This document shows positions 44,553-52,891 of a stretch of 64,000 nt of DNA, in pieces. A program made the translations under genes and the position numbers. The stretch comes from Bacteroidia bacterium. Its GTDB lineage: Bacteria; Bacteroidota; Bacteroidia; B-17B0; Aurantibacillaceae. The number at the start of each line of letters is the position of its first letter. Within the stretch, counting starts at the first letter, position 1. The stretch spans positions 35,333 to 99,332 of the forward strand of contig JAGNIU010000012.1 of the NCBI GenBank assembly GCA_018000995.1, read 5' to 3'. The notes below the pieces were generated by a model. The model saw nothing but the letters and a program-made list of their open reading frames with translations, was not told the DNA's origin and ran no database searches.

Positions 44553-45611
44553 ATGTCAAAAAAGGACATACGAAAGCTTAGTCTGGAAGAACTGGCCCAA
44601 TTGGTAAAACAAAAAGGAGAGCCGGCTTTCCGTGCCAAACAAATTTATGATTGGCTGTGGGCAAAGCGTGCCGTTACTTTTGATGACATGAGTAACTTAT
44701 CTAAACCGATGCGTGATTGGTTAGATGAAAATTTTGTGATTAATGCCGTTGAAATTCACGAATTACAAATAAGTAAAGACAAAACCATAAAATGCGCCAT
44801 GAAATTACATGACGATTATGTGGTGGAAAGTGTTTTGATTCCTTCAACGGATAGAATGACAGCTTGTATTTCTTCGCAAGTGGGTTGTAGTTTAACTTGT
44901 GCTTTTTGTGCGACAGGAAAAATGAAACGCATGCGTAATTTAAATGCTGACGAAATTTTTGATCAAGTTGTTTTAGTAAGAGATCAGGCTAGAGAAAAAT
45001 ACGATGCGCCCTTATCCAATATCGTTTATATGGGAATGGGAGAACCTCTGTTGAATTACGCAGAAGTTTTAAAGTCGACCGAAAAAATTATTTCTCCGCA
45101 AGGTTTAGGTATGAGTCCGCAACGGATTACTGTTTCCACTGCAGGTGTTGCTAAAATGATTATGAAGTTGGGTGATGATGGTGTGAAATTTAATTTAGCC
45201 CTTTCCTTACACGCTGCTAATGACGAGAAGCGGAATAAAATAATGCCGATTAACGAAACCAACACTTTAGATAATTTGGCGGAAGCTTTAAATTATTTTA
45301 CTGAGAAAACCGGAACCCGTGTTACGTTTGAATATATCGTGTTTAAGGATTTTAACGATAGCATTAAAGACGCTCAGGAATTAGCAGATTATTGCAAAAA
45401 AGTGAAATCGAAAGTAAATATTATAGAATACAATCCTATAGATGATGGCGAATACAAACAAACTACCCCCGAACGTTTGGCCGCCTTTTTACAACACCTC
45501 GAAAAAAACAAAGTAATTGTTAATGTTCGTCGCAGTCGCGGTAAGGATATTGATGCGGCTTGCGGACAATTAGCCAATAAAAACAAATTAGCTACTCAGG
45601 AGTCAAAATAG
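44553..45611 (+). CDS. rlmN: dual-specificity 23S rRNA / tRNA (adenine-C2) methyltransferase
   Basis: A 352-residue radical SAM enzyme that methylates C2 of A2503 in 23S rRNA and A37 in some tRNAs. The cluster cysteines are Cys112, Cys116 and Cys119 in GCSLTCAFCATG; the two catalytic cysteines are Cys105 (RMTACISSQ) and Cys337 near the C-terminus (DIDAACGQLA). The SAM-binding MGMGEPLLNY is intact. I start at the ATG at 44553; the longer frame from 44499 runs through an intergenic repeat and adds unrelated residues. Confidence 0.96.
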   Translation: MSKKDIRKLSLEELAQLVKQKGEPAFRAKQIYDWLWAKRAVTFDDMSNLSKPMRDWLDENFVINAVEIHELQISKDKTIKCAMKLHDDYVVESVLIPSTDRMTACISSQVGCSLTCAFCATGKMKRMRNLNADEIFDQVVLVRDQAREKYDAPLSNIVYMGMGEPLLNYAEVLKSTEKIISPQGLGMSPQRITVSTAGVAKMIMKLGDDGVKFNLALSLHAANDEKRNKIMPINETNTLDNLAEALNYFTEKTGTRVTFEYIVFKDFNDSIKDAQELADYCKKVKSKVNIIEYNPIDDGEYKQTTPERLAAFLQHLEKNKVIVNVRRSRGKDIDAACGQLANKNKLATQESK

Positions 45612-45651
45612 ATTTTGATAACCCGTCAGAAGTTTTAATTTTACCGTTTAA

Positions 45652-46629
45652 TTGCCTAGCGTAACTCAAAATATTAAAGCCCCTGTGGCTGAGCACATGA
45701 AAATTTTTGAATCGAAGTTTAAAGATTCGATGAAAAGTTCTGTGCCTTTGTTAGACAAAATCACCAACTACATTGTAAAACGAAAAGGGAAACAACTACG
45801 TCCCATGTTTGTGTTCTTAAGTGCTCAAACGGTTGGAACAATAAATGAAAGTACTTATCGTGCTGCTGCTCTAATTGAATTATTACATACCGCAACTTTA
45901 GTTCATGATGATGTGGTGGATGATAGTAACGAACGCCGCGGATTTTTTAGCGTTAACGCTATTTGGAAAAACAAAATTGCTGTATTGATTGGTGATTTTT
46001 TATTGTCAAGAGGTTTGCTGTTATCATTAGATAATGATGATTTTCATTTACTGAAAATTGTAAGTACGGCCGTAAAAGAAATGAGCGAAGGTGAATTATT
46101 ACAAATCGAAAAAGCCCGTCGCTTAGATATATCGGAAGAAATTTATTACGAAATCATTCGTCAGAAGACTGCAAGTTTAGTAGCGGCGTGTTGCGCAAGT
46201 GGAGCTGCTTCTGTTACTGATGACAAAAACACTATTGCTAAATTTAAAGAGTTCGGCATTCTCACCGGGATGGCTTTCCAAATAAAAGATGATTTGTTTG
46301 ATTTCGGTAGTAGTGAAGAAATTGGAAAACCAACAGGTATTGATATTAAGGAAAAGAAAATGACCTTGCCTTTGATATATGCCCTCAATCAAAGTAGCTG
46401 GATGGAAAAGCGTAAAATCATCAATATCATTAAAAATCACAATACCGATTCAGATAAAGTAAAAGAGGTAATTGATTTTGTAATTGCAAAAGGCGGTATT
46501 GCTTACGCCGAAAAAATTATGCTGGATTATAAAAATAAAGCCTTAACTTTATTGAAAGACTTCCCCGAGTCAGCATCACGTAATAGTTTGGAACAATTAG
46601 TGGTGTATTCCATCGAAAGAAAAAAATAG
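45652..46629 (+). CDS. polyprenyl diphosphate synthase (trans-isoprenyl transferase)
   Basis: A 325-residue head-to-tail prenyltransferase that chains isopentenyl diphosphate units, probably for the menaquinone side chain. The first Asp-rich motif is HDDVVDDSNERR (Asp86-Asp91), the second KDDLFDFGSSEE (Asp213-Asp217). GKQLRPMFVFL is the conserved N-terminal arginine region. The start is a TTG at 45652, keeping the N-terminal helix. A 40-base gap separates it from rlmN, and a MORN-like lipoprotein gene follows in 17 bases. Confidence 0.94.
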   Translation: MPSVTQNIKAPVAEHMKIFESKFKDSMKSSVPLLDKITNYIVKRKGKQLRPMFVFLSAQTVGTINESTYRAAALIELLHTATLVHDDVVDDSNERRGFFSVNAIWKNKIAVLIGDFLLSRGLLLSLDNDDFHLLKIVSTAVKEMSEGELLQIEKARRLDISEEIYYEIIRQKTASLVAACCASGAASVTDDKNTIAKFKEFGILTGMAFQIKDDLFDFGSSEEIGKPTGIDIKEKKMTLPLIYALNQSSWMEKRKIINIIKNHNTDSDKVKEVIDFVIAKGGIAYAEKIMLDYKNKALTLLKDFPESASRNSLEQLVVYSIERKK

Positions 46630-46646
46630 TTTATTAATTTTGTATT

Positions 46647-47132
46647 ATGAAACTGAAACACATTTTCTACATTATTCCGTTTTTAATTTTTGTGGCTTGT
46701 AATAACGGCGCAGATAAAGAAACTTCTGCTAAACAAGATTCTTTAAAAAATGTTACTCGATTAGATAGCCTTGCCATCGCCAAAGAAAAAAATCAATATT
46801 TAATTGAACCACCCGATACTAATTATACCGGCGACTATTTAACCAAATACGAAAACGGCAACGTAAAATATAAAGGCTTCTTCAGGTTTGGTAAAAGGCA
46901 CGGACAATGGCTTGCGTTTTATGCCGAAGGAATTATGTGGAGCGAATGCTTTTATGATAAAGGTTTACGACACGGTGCTAATAATGTATTTTATGAAAAC
47001 GGAAAACCGCGTTACAACGGTTGGTTTAAAAACGATATGCGCGATAGTCTTTGGGTGTTTTACGACGCTCATGGTATAGAATCACAACGCATCTGGTTTA
47101 AAAACGACCAGGAAGTACCTGCCTCCAAATAG
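46647..47132 (+). CDS. lipoprotein with MORN/YwqK-like repeats
   Basis: A 161-residue lipoprotein; the signal ends in FVAC, giving a Cys near residue 18. The mature part has four repeats of the type YENGNVKYKGFFRFGKRHGQW and YENGKPRYNGWFKNDMRDSLW, the MORN_2/YwqK pattern. Such proteins are common and mostly uncharacterised outer-membrane lipoproteins in Bacteroidota. It is encoded 17 bases after the polyprenyl synthase gene. A weak AGCCC/GGGCT hairpin follows the stop at 47131-47157. Confidence 0.82.
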   Translation: MKLKHIFYIIPFLIFVACNNGADKETSAKQDSLKNVTRLDSLAIAKEKNQYLIEPPDTNYTGDYLTKYENGNVKYKGFFRFGKRHGQWLAFYAEGIMWSECFYDKGLRHGANNVFYENGKPRYNGWFKNDMRDSLWVFYDAHGIESQRIWFKNDQEVPASK

Positions 47133-47255
47133 CCCGTAAACACTGGGTTTCAGGGCTTTTAGGTCCAAAAAATAGTCTTTCCGCGTTTATTTAACGTTAT
47201 AATTGCAACCCTTTACGTTTAGGTGGGTATAACCTTATAGTAAACCCCGGTAAAA

Positions 47256-48626
47256 ATGAGCCTAATAAACTACATTTATTACGTCTGGAAAAAAATCACC
47301 GTTTCCGGTTTACGGTTAGCAGACTCACCTCACGACCGCAAGAGTGTCTTGTTCATTAATAAAATGAGTGTGTTAAATGTGTTGGCTATGATTGCTTTTT
47401 CGGTAAGCGCGCCCTTGTTTAATTTACAACATGTATTATATTTTACAATTCCTTTTATGTTCGCCTTCGGGCTACCGCCTTATTTAAATCATCTTGGAAA
47501 ATTAAAATTTACACGTTATTACTTCGCCATTATTCCTCTTGTCTTTTTAATCGGCGTTTGTATTCATAATAGTGCTGAGCTCGGCGATAAATATTTAATT
47601 CTAACTTCAGCAACACTTCCATTAATATTATTTAAAAACAAAAAAACTATTTATTTAATATTTGGTTTAAATGTTGTGGCTTTCTTTTTAATTACACTTT
47701 ATCAAACCACATTTGAGCCTTTAGTCTTATTGCCGGATACTCTGCAATGGATTTATTCTGTGTTTTCGGTGTTAACTGTATTTGGCGTTATCTTTTTTAT
47801 TGTTCAATATTTCCGAGCGGATTCAGAAGAGTATGAAGGAGAGCTAGAAGAAAAAAATAAAGAGATTAGTCAGAAAAATACCGAGATCATCGACAGCATT
47901 ACTTATGCGAAAAGATTACAACAGGCCATTCTTCCACCGGAAGAAGATATTTATAATGCCGTAGATAGTTTTATTTTATACAAACCAAAAGATATTGTAG
48001 CGGGCGACTTTTATTTTGCAGAACATAAAGATGACTATTTCTTTGTGGCTGCTGCTGATTGTACAGGACACGGAGTTCCCGGTGCCATGGTAAGTTTAGT
48101 TTGTAGTAATGCTTTAAACAAAGCCGTTTCAGAATTAGAATTAAAAAAGCCCGGAGAGATTTTAGATAAGGTAACTGAAATGGTTGTGGATACATTTAAG
48201 AAAGGTCATACCGATATTAAAGACGGCATGGATATTTCTCTTTGCGTTATCAATACAAAAACCAGAGAAGTTGCATGGGCGGGTGCTAACAACCCGCTAT
48301 GGTATATTAATAACGACAATGAACTAAAAGAAATTACCGCCAACAAACAACCCGTTGGTAAGAGTGAAAAATATTCTTTATTCACCACTCACGTTTTAAA
48401 TTTGGCAAAGGGAACTTTAGTTTATTTATTTACTGATGGATATGCCGATCAATTTGGCGGACCAAAAGGAAAAAAATTCAAATACAAACAACTTGCTGAT
48501 TTAATTCTAAGGAATAAAAACTTAACCATGACCGAACAGCGCGATGTGTTGGATAATACTTTTACTGATTGGAAAGGTAATATTGAGCAGGTTGATGATG
48601 TTTGTATTATTGGCATAAAATTATAA
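47256..48626 (+). CDS. membrane SpoIIE-family (PP2C-type) protein phosphatase
   Basis: A 456-residue protein with about six N-terminal membrane helices (about 30-190), a short coiled coil (about 195-215) and a C-terminal SpoIIE/PP2C phosphatase domain (about 225-456). The phosphatase shows ITYAKRLQQAILPPEED, DIVAGDFYF, DCTGHGVPGAMVS with metal-binding Asp and Gly residues, and LFTDGYADQFGG. In this phylum such proteins control partner-switching regulators. The sensor region has no known ligand. A strong terminator begins about 40 bases after the stop. Confidence 0.92.
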   Translation: MSLINYIYYVWKKITVSGLRLADSPHDRKSVLFINKMSVLNVLAMIAFSVSAPLFNLQHVLYFTIPFMFAFGLPPYLNHLGKLKFTRYYFAIIPLVFLIGVCIHNSAELGDKYLILTSATLPLILFKNKKTIYLIFGLNVVAFFLITLYQTTFEPLVLLPDTLQWIYSVFSVLTVFGVIFFIVQYFRADSEEYEGELEEKNKEISQKNTEIIDSITYAKRLQQAILPPEEDIYNAVDSFILYKPKDIVAGDFYFAEHKDDYFFVAAADCTGHGVPGAMVSLVCSNALNKAVSELELKKPGEILDKVTEMVVDTFKKGHTDIKDGMDISLCVINTKTREVAWAGANNPLWYINNDNELKEITANKQPVGKSEKYSLFTTHVLNLAKGTLVYLFTDGYADQFGGPKGKKFKYKQLADLILRNKNLTMTEQRDVLDNTFTDWKGNIEQVDDVCIIGIKL

Positions 48627-48639
48627 TCTTTTTAACTTA

Positions 48640-48658
48640 ATGTTCCAGATTGGAACAT
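48640..48658. repeat. inverted repeat upstream of the ORF6N gene, related to a repeat inside that gene
   Basis: ATGTTCCA (48640-48647) and TGGAACAT (48651-48658) form an 8-bp perfect stem with loop GAT. The following CAAGATTGG continues the resemblance to 48979-49000 inside the ORF6N coding sequence, where the sequence is TTCCAAATTGGAATATCAAG. Confidence 0.7.
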
Positions 48659-48665
48659 CAAGATT

Positions 48666-48697
48666 GGAGGTGCCAGATTGGCTCCTCCATTTTTTTT
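48666..48697 (+). terminator. Rho-independent terminator after the SpoIIE phosphatase gene
   Basis: GGAGG pairs with CCTCC and GCC with GGC across one T-T mismatch (48666-48674 with 48680-48688), loop AGATT, followed by T8 at 48690-48697. The stem repeats the AGATTGG unit of the neighbouring inverted repeat. Confidence 0.85.
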
Positions 48698-48702
48698 GAG
48701 AA

Positions 48703-48719
48703 TGCTACAAATCGTAGCA
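48703..48719. promoter_or_regulatory. 17-nt palindromic box upstream of the ORF6N gene
   Basis: TGCTACAAATCGTAGCA has perfect 6-bp arms around AAATC. A closely similar box, TGCTACAATTTATAGCA, lies upstream of comM at 62750-62766; 13 of 17 positions are identical and both are followed by AC. It lies 43 bases before the first possible start codon and just upstream of a TACTTTTG -7 element (48741-48748). Confidence 0.45.
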
Positions 48720-48740
48720 ACCAATTCTTGTTTTCGAACA

Positions 48741-48748
48741 TACTTTTG
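48741..48748 (+). promoter_or_regulatory. -7 promoter element of the ORF6N gene
   Basis: TACTTTTG matches TAnnTTTG exactly. A transcript starting about 7 bases downstream (near 48755) would leave almost no leader for the ATG at 48762, favouring the in-frame ATG at 48789. Confidence 0.45.
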
Positions 48749-48761
48749 AAAAAAATTAAAT

Positions 48762-49304
48762 ATGATTAAGAGAAATGATGAGATTCGAATGGCTGATGAT
48801 GCTATCTTAAATAAGATTTATATAATCAGAAACACTAAGGTTATGTTAGATAAAGATCTGGCAAACCTCTATAATGTAACAACTGGAGATCTTAATAAAG
48901 CGGTTAAAAGAAATATTAAAAGGTTCCCAGAGGATTTTATGTTTCAACTTGACAATCAGGAGCTTAAAAACTTGATATTCCAAATTGGAATATCAAGTTG
49001 GGGCGGAACACGGCATTTGCCGTACGCCTTTACGGAGCAGGGCGTCGCTATGTTATCCGGGATTTTGAATAGTGATAGAGCGATTTCTGTAAACATCCAA
49101 ATCATGCGGATATTTGCGCGCATCCGGCAAATGCTTGCCGACAATACCGAACTACGCTTAGAGATTGAACAAATAAAAAAGAAAGTGAACAACCACGACA
49201 AAAACATTGAAATTGTTTTTAGTTATTTAGATGAGCTCGCTGAGAAATATGATAAATCAACAAAAGAAAAACCGGAAACAAAAAATAAAATTGGGTTTAA
49301 ATAA
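48762..49304 (+). CDS. ORF6N domain-containing DNA-binding protein
   Basis: A 180-residue protein (171 if the ATG at 48789 is used). The ORF6N domain spans about 12-100 with IYIIRNTKVMLDKDLANLYN, VKRNIKRFPEDFMFQL and HLPYAFTEQGVAMLSGILNS; a C-terminal coiled coil follows (about 120-170). ORF6N and related KilA-N domains are known from phages and DNA viruses, and stand-alone copies are common in Bacteroidota; their targets are unknown. The coding sequence contains a perfect 14-bp-arm inverted repeat (48969-48999) that is related to DNA upstream of the gene. Its stop abuts the convergent pepF-like stop. Confidence 0.9.
   Translation: MIKRNDEIRMADDAILNKIYIIRNTKVMLDKDLANLYNVTTGDLNKAVKRNIKRFPEDFMFQLDNQELKNLIFQIGISSWGGTRHLPYAFTEQGVAMLSGILNSDRAISVNIQIMRIFARIRQMLADNTELRLEIEQIKKKVNNHDKNIEIVFSYLDELAEKYDKSTKEKPETKNKIGFK
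48969..48999. repeat. perfect inverted repeat inside the ORF6N coding sequence
   Basis: AACTTGATATTCCA (48969-48982) and TGGAATATCAAGTT (48986-48999) are exact reverse complements around AAT. It encodes the start of the FQIGISSW segment between the two conserved ORF6N blocks. The unit TTCCA-ATTGGAA-ATCAAG reappears upstream at 48643-48662. Confidence 0.9.
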
Positions 49305-50996
49305 TCACAACTTATCGTACTCCCCTTTCACAAACATCGCTAACTCTTTTACGTATTCGGGAGAAAAATTAAATTCTATTCCGGCTGCCTTGTAAATTTC
49401 AGGGATTGGTTTTGTGTAGCCTAAGGCTAATGCGGTTTTGTATTGTTCAATTGCTTTTTTAGGATCACGTTTGTAATTTCTCCAAACTGCAATGGCTCCT
49501 AATTGCGCGAAGCCATATTCGATATAATAAAACGGCACTTCAAATAAATGTAATTGCACTTGCCATCTTCTTCTAACATTTGCTTCTAGTCCTGCAAAAT
49601 TTACAACACCGCTTCCAAAGTCTTTCATGAGTTGCTCCCATGTTGCATAACGTTCCGCAACAGTATGTGTTGGATTTTGATACACCCAATGTTGGAATTT
49701 ATCTACAGCCGCAATCCAAGGCAAAGCATCTAATACACTTTCTAATTGCTGACGTTTGGCACGTTTTAAATCTTCTGCATTATTAAAAAACGCATCCCAA
49801 TGTTCCATCGAAATTAATTCCATACTCATACTTGCTAATTCAGCAACTTCACTTGGCGGAGATTTAAAATCTACTAAGTCTAATGGAATGTCTAAGAAAG
49901 AATGAATCGCGTGCCCGCCTTCGTGTACCATCGTTACCATATCCCGATGCAAACCAACCGCATTCATAAAAATAAACGGAATCTCTGTTTCATATAATGG
50001 ATATTGATAACCTCCGGGTGCTTTTCCTAGACGCGAATCCAAATCCAATCGCCCCATTTTATCCATGGTGCGGATACAATCTCCAAAATAAATATCAATA
50101 CTATCAAAACATTTTTCTGTTTTGTTTATTAAATCTCTTGCGCCATCAAATGGTTTTAAAGGAGCTTTTCCTTCTACATCTACTTCTTTATCCCACGGAC
50201 GATAATCATCCAATTTCAATTTTGCTTTGCGGATTTTTTCTTGATCCGTTACTAAAGGAACAACGTGTTTTTGTACAGCGTCATGAAAATTTAAACAATC
50301 CTGCACGCTATAATCAAAACGCCCTAATGATTGATGTTTATAATCACGGAAGTTTTTGAAACCTGTGTTTACAGCAACTTTATGTCGGAGTGTAATTAAT
50401 TCAGAATACAAATTATTCAAAGCCTCTTCATCTTGTGCGCGACGATTTTGAATTTTATGATACACTTCTTCACGCAGACTACGATTTAAATCTTTTAAAA
50501 ACACAGCAGCTTTTTGCAAAGTCATTTTCTCTCCATTGTGTTCGATACTTTGTGCGCCGGAAATTTCTCCGAATTTTTGCTCCTTCTGTTGCAATTCGGT
50601 AAATAATGGAATATTTTCCTCACGGAATAATTCAATGCTCTTTTTTACGCCTCGGAGATAAACAAAATATTTTTCCTTGTTCAACTCGTTCGACTGAGGA
50701 GCGGAAACCAATTTTTTATTCAGCGCATTTGAGATAGGAGAAATGTTTGGTTCAATATTAGTAATGAAATCATTGAAGCTGTTTCTGATTTCTTCGTTAG
50801 CTGTATCGCAAGTCATTTTAATATAACGCCAGGCCATATCTTCACTCACCACTGCGCCGAGCTCATTATAATCCTTCAGCCATTTCTCTAAATCGTTTAC
50901 AGAAGCAATACTTCGTTTTTCTAAGTCAGAAAAAAACGGCTGGAGTTTTTCCCAAACCGTTATTTTAAAATCTTGTGGTATATAGTTGCGTTGCAT
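49305..50996 (-). CDS. M3 family oligoendopeptidase (PepF-like)
   Basis: A 563-residue cytoplasmic zinc metallopeptidase that cleaves oligopeptides. The HExxH zinc motif lies in MVHEGGHAIHSF, and the third ligand glutamate region is ASMSMELIS shortly after. The C-terminal helical part, including FEVPFYYIEYGFAQLGA, matches the oligoendopeptidase F branch. No signal peptide is present. The stop abuts the convergent ORF6N stop with no space between. Confidence 0.94.
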   Translation of the reverse strand: MQRNYIPQDFKITVWEKLQPFFSDLEKRSIASVNDLEKWLKDYNELGAVVSEDMAWRYIKMTCDTANEEIRNSFNDFITNIEPNISPISNALNKKLVSAPQSNELNKEKYFVYLRGVKKSIELFREENIPLFTELQQKEQKFGEISGAQSIEHNGEKMTLQKAAVFLKDLNRSLREEVYHKIQNRRAQDEEALNNLYSELITLRHKVAVNTGFKNFRDYKHQSLGRFDYSVQDCLNFHDAVQKHVVPLVTDQEKIRKAKLKLDDYRPWDKEVDVEGKAPLKPFDGARDLINKTEKCFDSIDIYFGDCIRTMDKMGRLDLDSRLGKAPGGYQYPLYETEIPFIFMNAVGLHRDMVTMVHEGGHAIHSFLDIPLDLVDFKSPPSEVAELASMSMELISMEHWDAFFNNAEDLKRAKRQQLESVLDALPWIAAVDKFQHWVYQNPTHTVAERYATWEQLMKDFGSGVVNFAGLEANVRRRWQVQLHLFEVPFYYIEYGFAQLGAIAVWRNYKRDPKKAIEQYKTALALGYTKPIPEIYKAAGIEFNFSPEYVKELAMFVKGEYDKL

Positions 50997-50999
50997 AGT

Positions 51000-51089
51000 G
51001 TCTTTTCGTTTTATTCCGCCTTTGGCGACCCCTCTCGCTGATTTCTCTATAGAGAAATCAATGCGTTCTCCCCTTAAAAAAGGGGAGAA
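51000..51089. repeat. composite intergenic repeat with two palindromes
   Basis: The 103-base gap between patatin and the M3 peptidase holds a perfect 22-bp palindrome at 51039-51060 (arms TGATTTCTCTA/TAGAGAAATCA) and a 10-bp stem TTCTCCCCTT/AAGGGGAGAA at 51066-51089 with loop AAAA. There is no U-tract typical of a terminator. Similar CTCCCCTT...AAGGGGAG with ATTTCTCT palindromes recur, from memory, between genes of flavobacteria. Confidence 0.65.
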
Positions 51090-51099
51090 AAGATTTTGG

Positions 51100-52101
51100 T
51101 TAAACTTTAAATGTAGATTCTTTTCCTATTTTATCGTAGTTGGCTTTGATCCATGCATCACAAGCTTTGTAGCCTAATTCTTTCAAATGCATTAAAAAAT
51201 CCCATGAAGTATTTAACTTACTTGATAAATTAAAATCGCCAAGATCCATATCCGCGCTGATGTTGTGAATATTTACTTTAGGAATTTTCTCTCCTAATTT
51301 TACACCCTTTGCAATTAAATCTTGCTTGAATTGCAAATGTTTTATTTCGTGCATCAAGGCAGAGTTGAAACTGATTTCATTTACTCTGTCTTTAATTTCT
51401 TCTATATTAGTCGGAACAGTTTTTGTGCGAATAGGATTAATCTGTACCAATAAAATATCATCTGTATCTTGTGTATGTTCGATCAACGGTTCTAAAGGAG
51501 GATTTCCCATATAACCACCGTCCCAATAATGTTCGCCGTCAATTTCAACGGCTTTATACATGTAAGGTAAACACGCCGAAGCCATAATAGCTTTTGCGGT
51601 GATCTCCCTGAAACCAAATATTTTTGCTTCGCAAGTACGAACATTTGTTGCACAAACAAATAATTTTGGCGGACTCATTTTATGAAGCTCATCAAAATCA
51701 ATCAGGTCGGTTAATATTTTTTCAAGTGGATTTAATCCTAATGGATTCATTTGCGCAGGAGAAAAGTTTTCCGCTGCCATGCTAAATAATTTATAGGTTG
51801 GCGAAAAATCCATGTTACCCGGACTCATCATTTTATCCATCCAAGAGGGTTGAAGCATAGATAATTTTCCGGCTTCCGATATTTTATGCCAGAATTTAAC
51901 CAGCATGTGCTTGGCCATATTTTTGCCGCCTTTATTTAAACCGTAAATAGTACAAACACCATTCATGGCTCCGGCACTCGTGCCGCAAATGCCTTCAATT
52001 TCAATACGCTCGTCATCTAATAAGCGGTCAATTACTCCCCACGAATACGCGCCGTGTGCGCCGCCACCTTGCAGGGCTAAATCTATTTTCTTAGTTTGCA
52101 T
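51100..52101 (-). CDS. patatin-like phospholipase family protein
   Basis: A 333-residue acyl hydrolase with the Ser-Asp dyad. The oxyanion motif GGGAHGAYSWGVID is at about residues 12-25, the nucleophile serine in GICGTSAGAMNG (about residue 43), and the catalytic Asp in DGGYMGNPP. There is no signal peptide, so it probably acts inside the cell on phospholipids or other acyl esters. It diverges from trmH with 31 bases between the start codons. Confidence 0.93.
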   Translation of the reverse strand: MQTKKIDLALQGGGAHGAYSWGVIDRLLDDERIEIEGICGTSAGAMNGVCTIYGLNKGGKNMAKHMLVKFWHKISEAGKLSMLQPSWMDKMMSPGNMDFSPTYKLFSMAAENFSPAQMNPLGLNPLEKILTDLIDFDELHKMSPPKLFVCATNVRTCEAKIFGFREITAKAIMASACLPYMYKAVEIDGEHYWDGGYMGNPPLEPLIEHTQDTDDILLVQINPIRTKTVPTNIEEIKDRVNEISFNSALMHEIKHLQFKQDLIAKGVKLGEKIPKVNIHNISADMDLGDFNLSSKLNTSWDFLMHLKELGYKACDAWIKANYDKIGKESTFKV

Positions 52102-52132
52102 ACAGTAAATTTAATAAAAGTATCTTTGCAGT

Positions 52133-52831
52133 ATGCAAGAAAATACCATTGAATTGATAAAATACATGGAAGGTTTTGTAAGCGAACGCCGTAAAGGACG
52201 TTTGCAAGAGGTTTTAGCCGAACGCACCCGCCATATGACTGTTGTTTTAGAGGATGTTTACCAAGCACATAACGCCAGCGCTGTGTTGCGGAGCTGCGAT
52301 TGCTTCGGTGTGCAAGACGTTCATTTCATTGAAAACAGAAATAAATTTAAGATTAGTGAAGATGTTTCAATGGGCTCAACACAATGGCTCACGATAAATA
52401 AATATAACCAAGAAGAAAATAATACAGCTAATTGCATTAAGGAATTAAAAAGTAAAGGTTACAGAATTGTTGCCACTACTCCACATAAAGATGATTGTAC
52501 AATTTCGGAATTAGATGTAACAAAACCTTTTGCATTAGTGTTTGGTACAGAGATTGACGGTATTAGCGAAACTGTTTTTGAAATGGCAGACGAATTTGTA
52601 AAAATTCCTATGTACGGTTTTACAGAGAGTTTTAATATTAGTGTCTGCGCCGCATTATGTATGTACGAACTAACAACGCGAATTAGAGAACAAAAAATTC
52701 CTTACCAAATTAGCGAAAACGAAAAACAAGAAATTTATTTGGAATGGTTGAAAACTTCGGTGGCGAAGAGTGATTTGATTGTTAAGGAATTCTACAATAA
52801 AAAACAGAACACTGATGACGCAGATTGCTAA
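52133..52831 (+). CDS. trmH: SpoU-family tRNA/rRNA 2'-O-methyltransferase, TrmH-like
   Basis: A 232-residue SPOUT methyltransferase. TrmH landmarks are the N-terminal RRKGRLQEVLAERTRHMTVV with the conserved Arg, NASAVLRSCDCFGVQDVHF (motif 1), FALVFGTEIDGIS (motif 2) and FNISVCAALCMYEL (motif 3). TrmH methylates G18 of tRNAs. The last seven residues (NTDDADC) are encoded by a dispersed repeat (52806 onward), so the natural C-terminus may have been replaced when the repeat inserted. Confidence 0.92.
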   Translation: MQENTIELIKYMEGFVSERRKGRLQEVLAERTRHMTVVLEDVYQAHNASAVLRSCDCFGVQDVHFIENRNKFKISEDVSMGSTQWLTINKYNQEENNTANCIKELKSKGYRIVATTPHKDDCTISELDVTKPFALVFGTEIDGISETVFEMADEFVKIPMYGFTESFNISVCAALCMYELTTRIREQKIPYQISENEKQEIYLEWLKTSVAKSDLIVKEFYNKKQNTDDADC

Positions 52832-52888
52832 GATAAATTAAGATTTAATCCGCGCCAATCATATTCATCAGCGTCATCTGCGTTCCAT
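52806..52888. repeat. dispersed intergenic repeat (GATGACGCAGAT / GCGTCATCTGCG type)
   Basis: The sequence contains GATGACGCAGATTG at 52813 and the related GCGTCATCTGCG at about 52872-52883, with AAGATTTAATCCGCG between. From memory, this AACGCAGATGACGCTGAT-like element is scattered through many Bacteroidota genomes. It begins inside the trmH coding sequence and ends just before the aldehyde dehydrogenase stop. Confidence 0.6.
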
Positions 52889-52891
52889 CAA

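Noticed and set aside
44485..44559. Longer N-terminus of the amidohydrolase
   Set aside because: The extra residues include HAELVSAS, the translation of a dispersed repeat, and do not match the family.
47131..47160. Terminator after the MORN-like lipoprotein gene
   Set aside because: The AGCCC/GGGCT pairing is only 5 bp with a long loop and a short T-run; too weak to list as a feature.
51066..51089. Terminator after the patatin gene
   Set aside because: The 10-bp stem is good, but neither strand shows a U-tract after it in the needed place; listed as a repeat instead.
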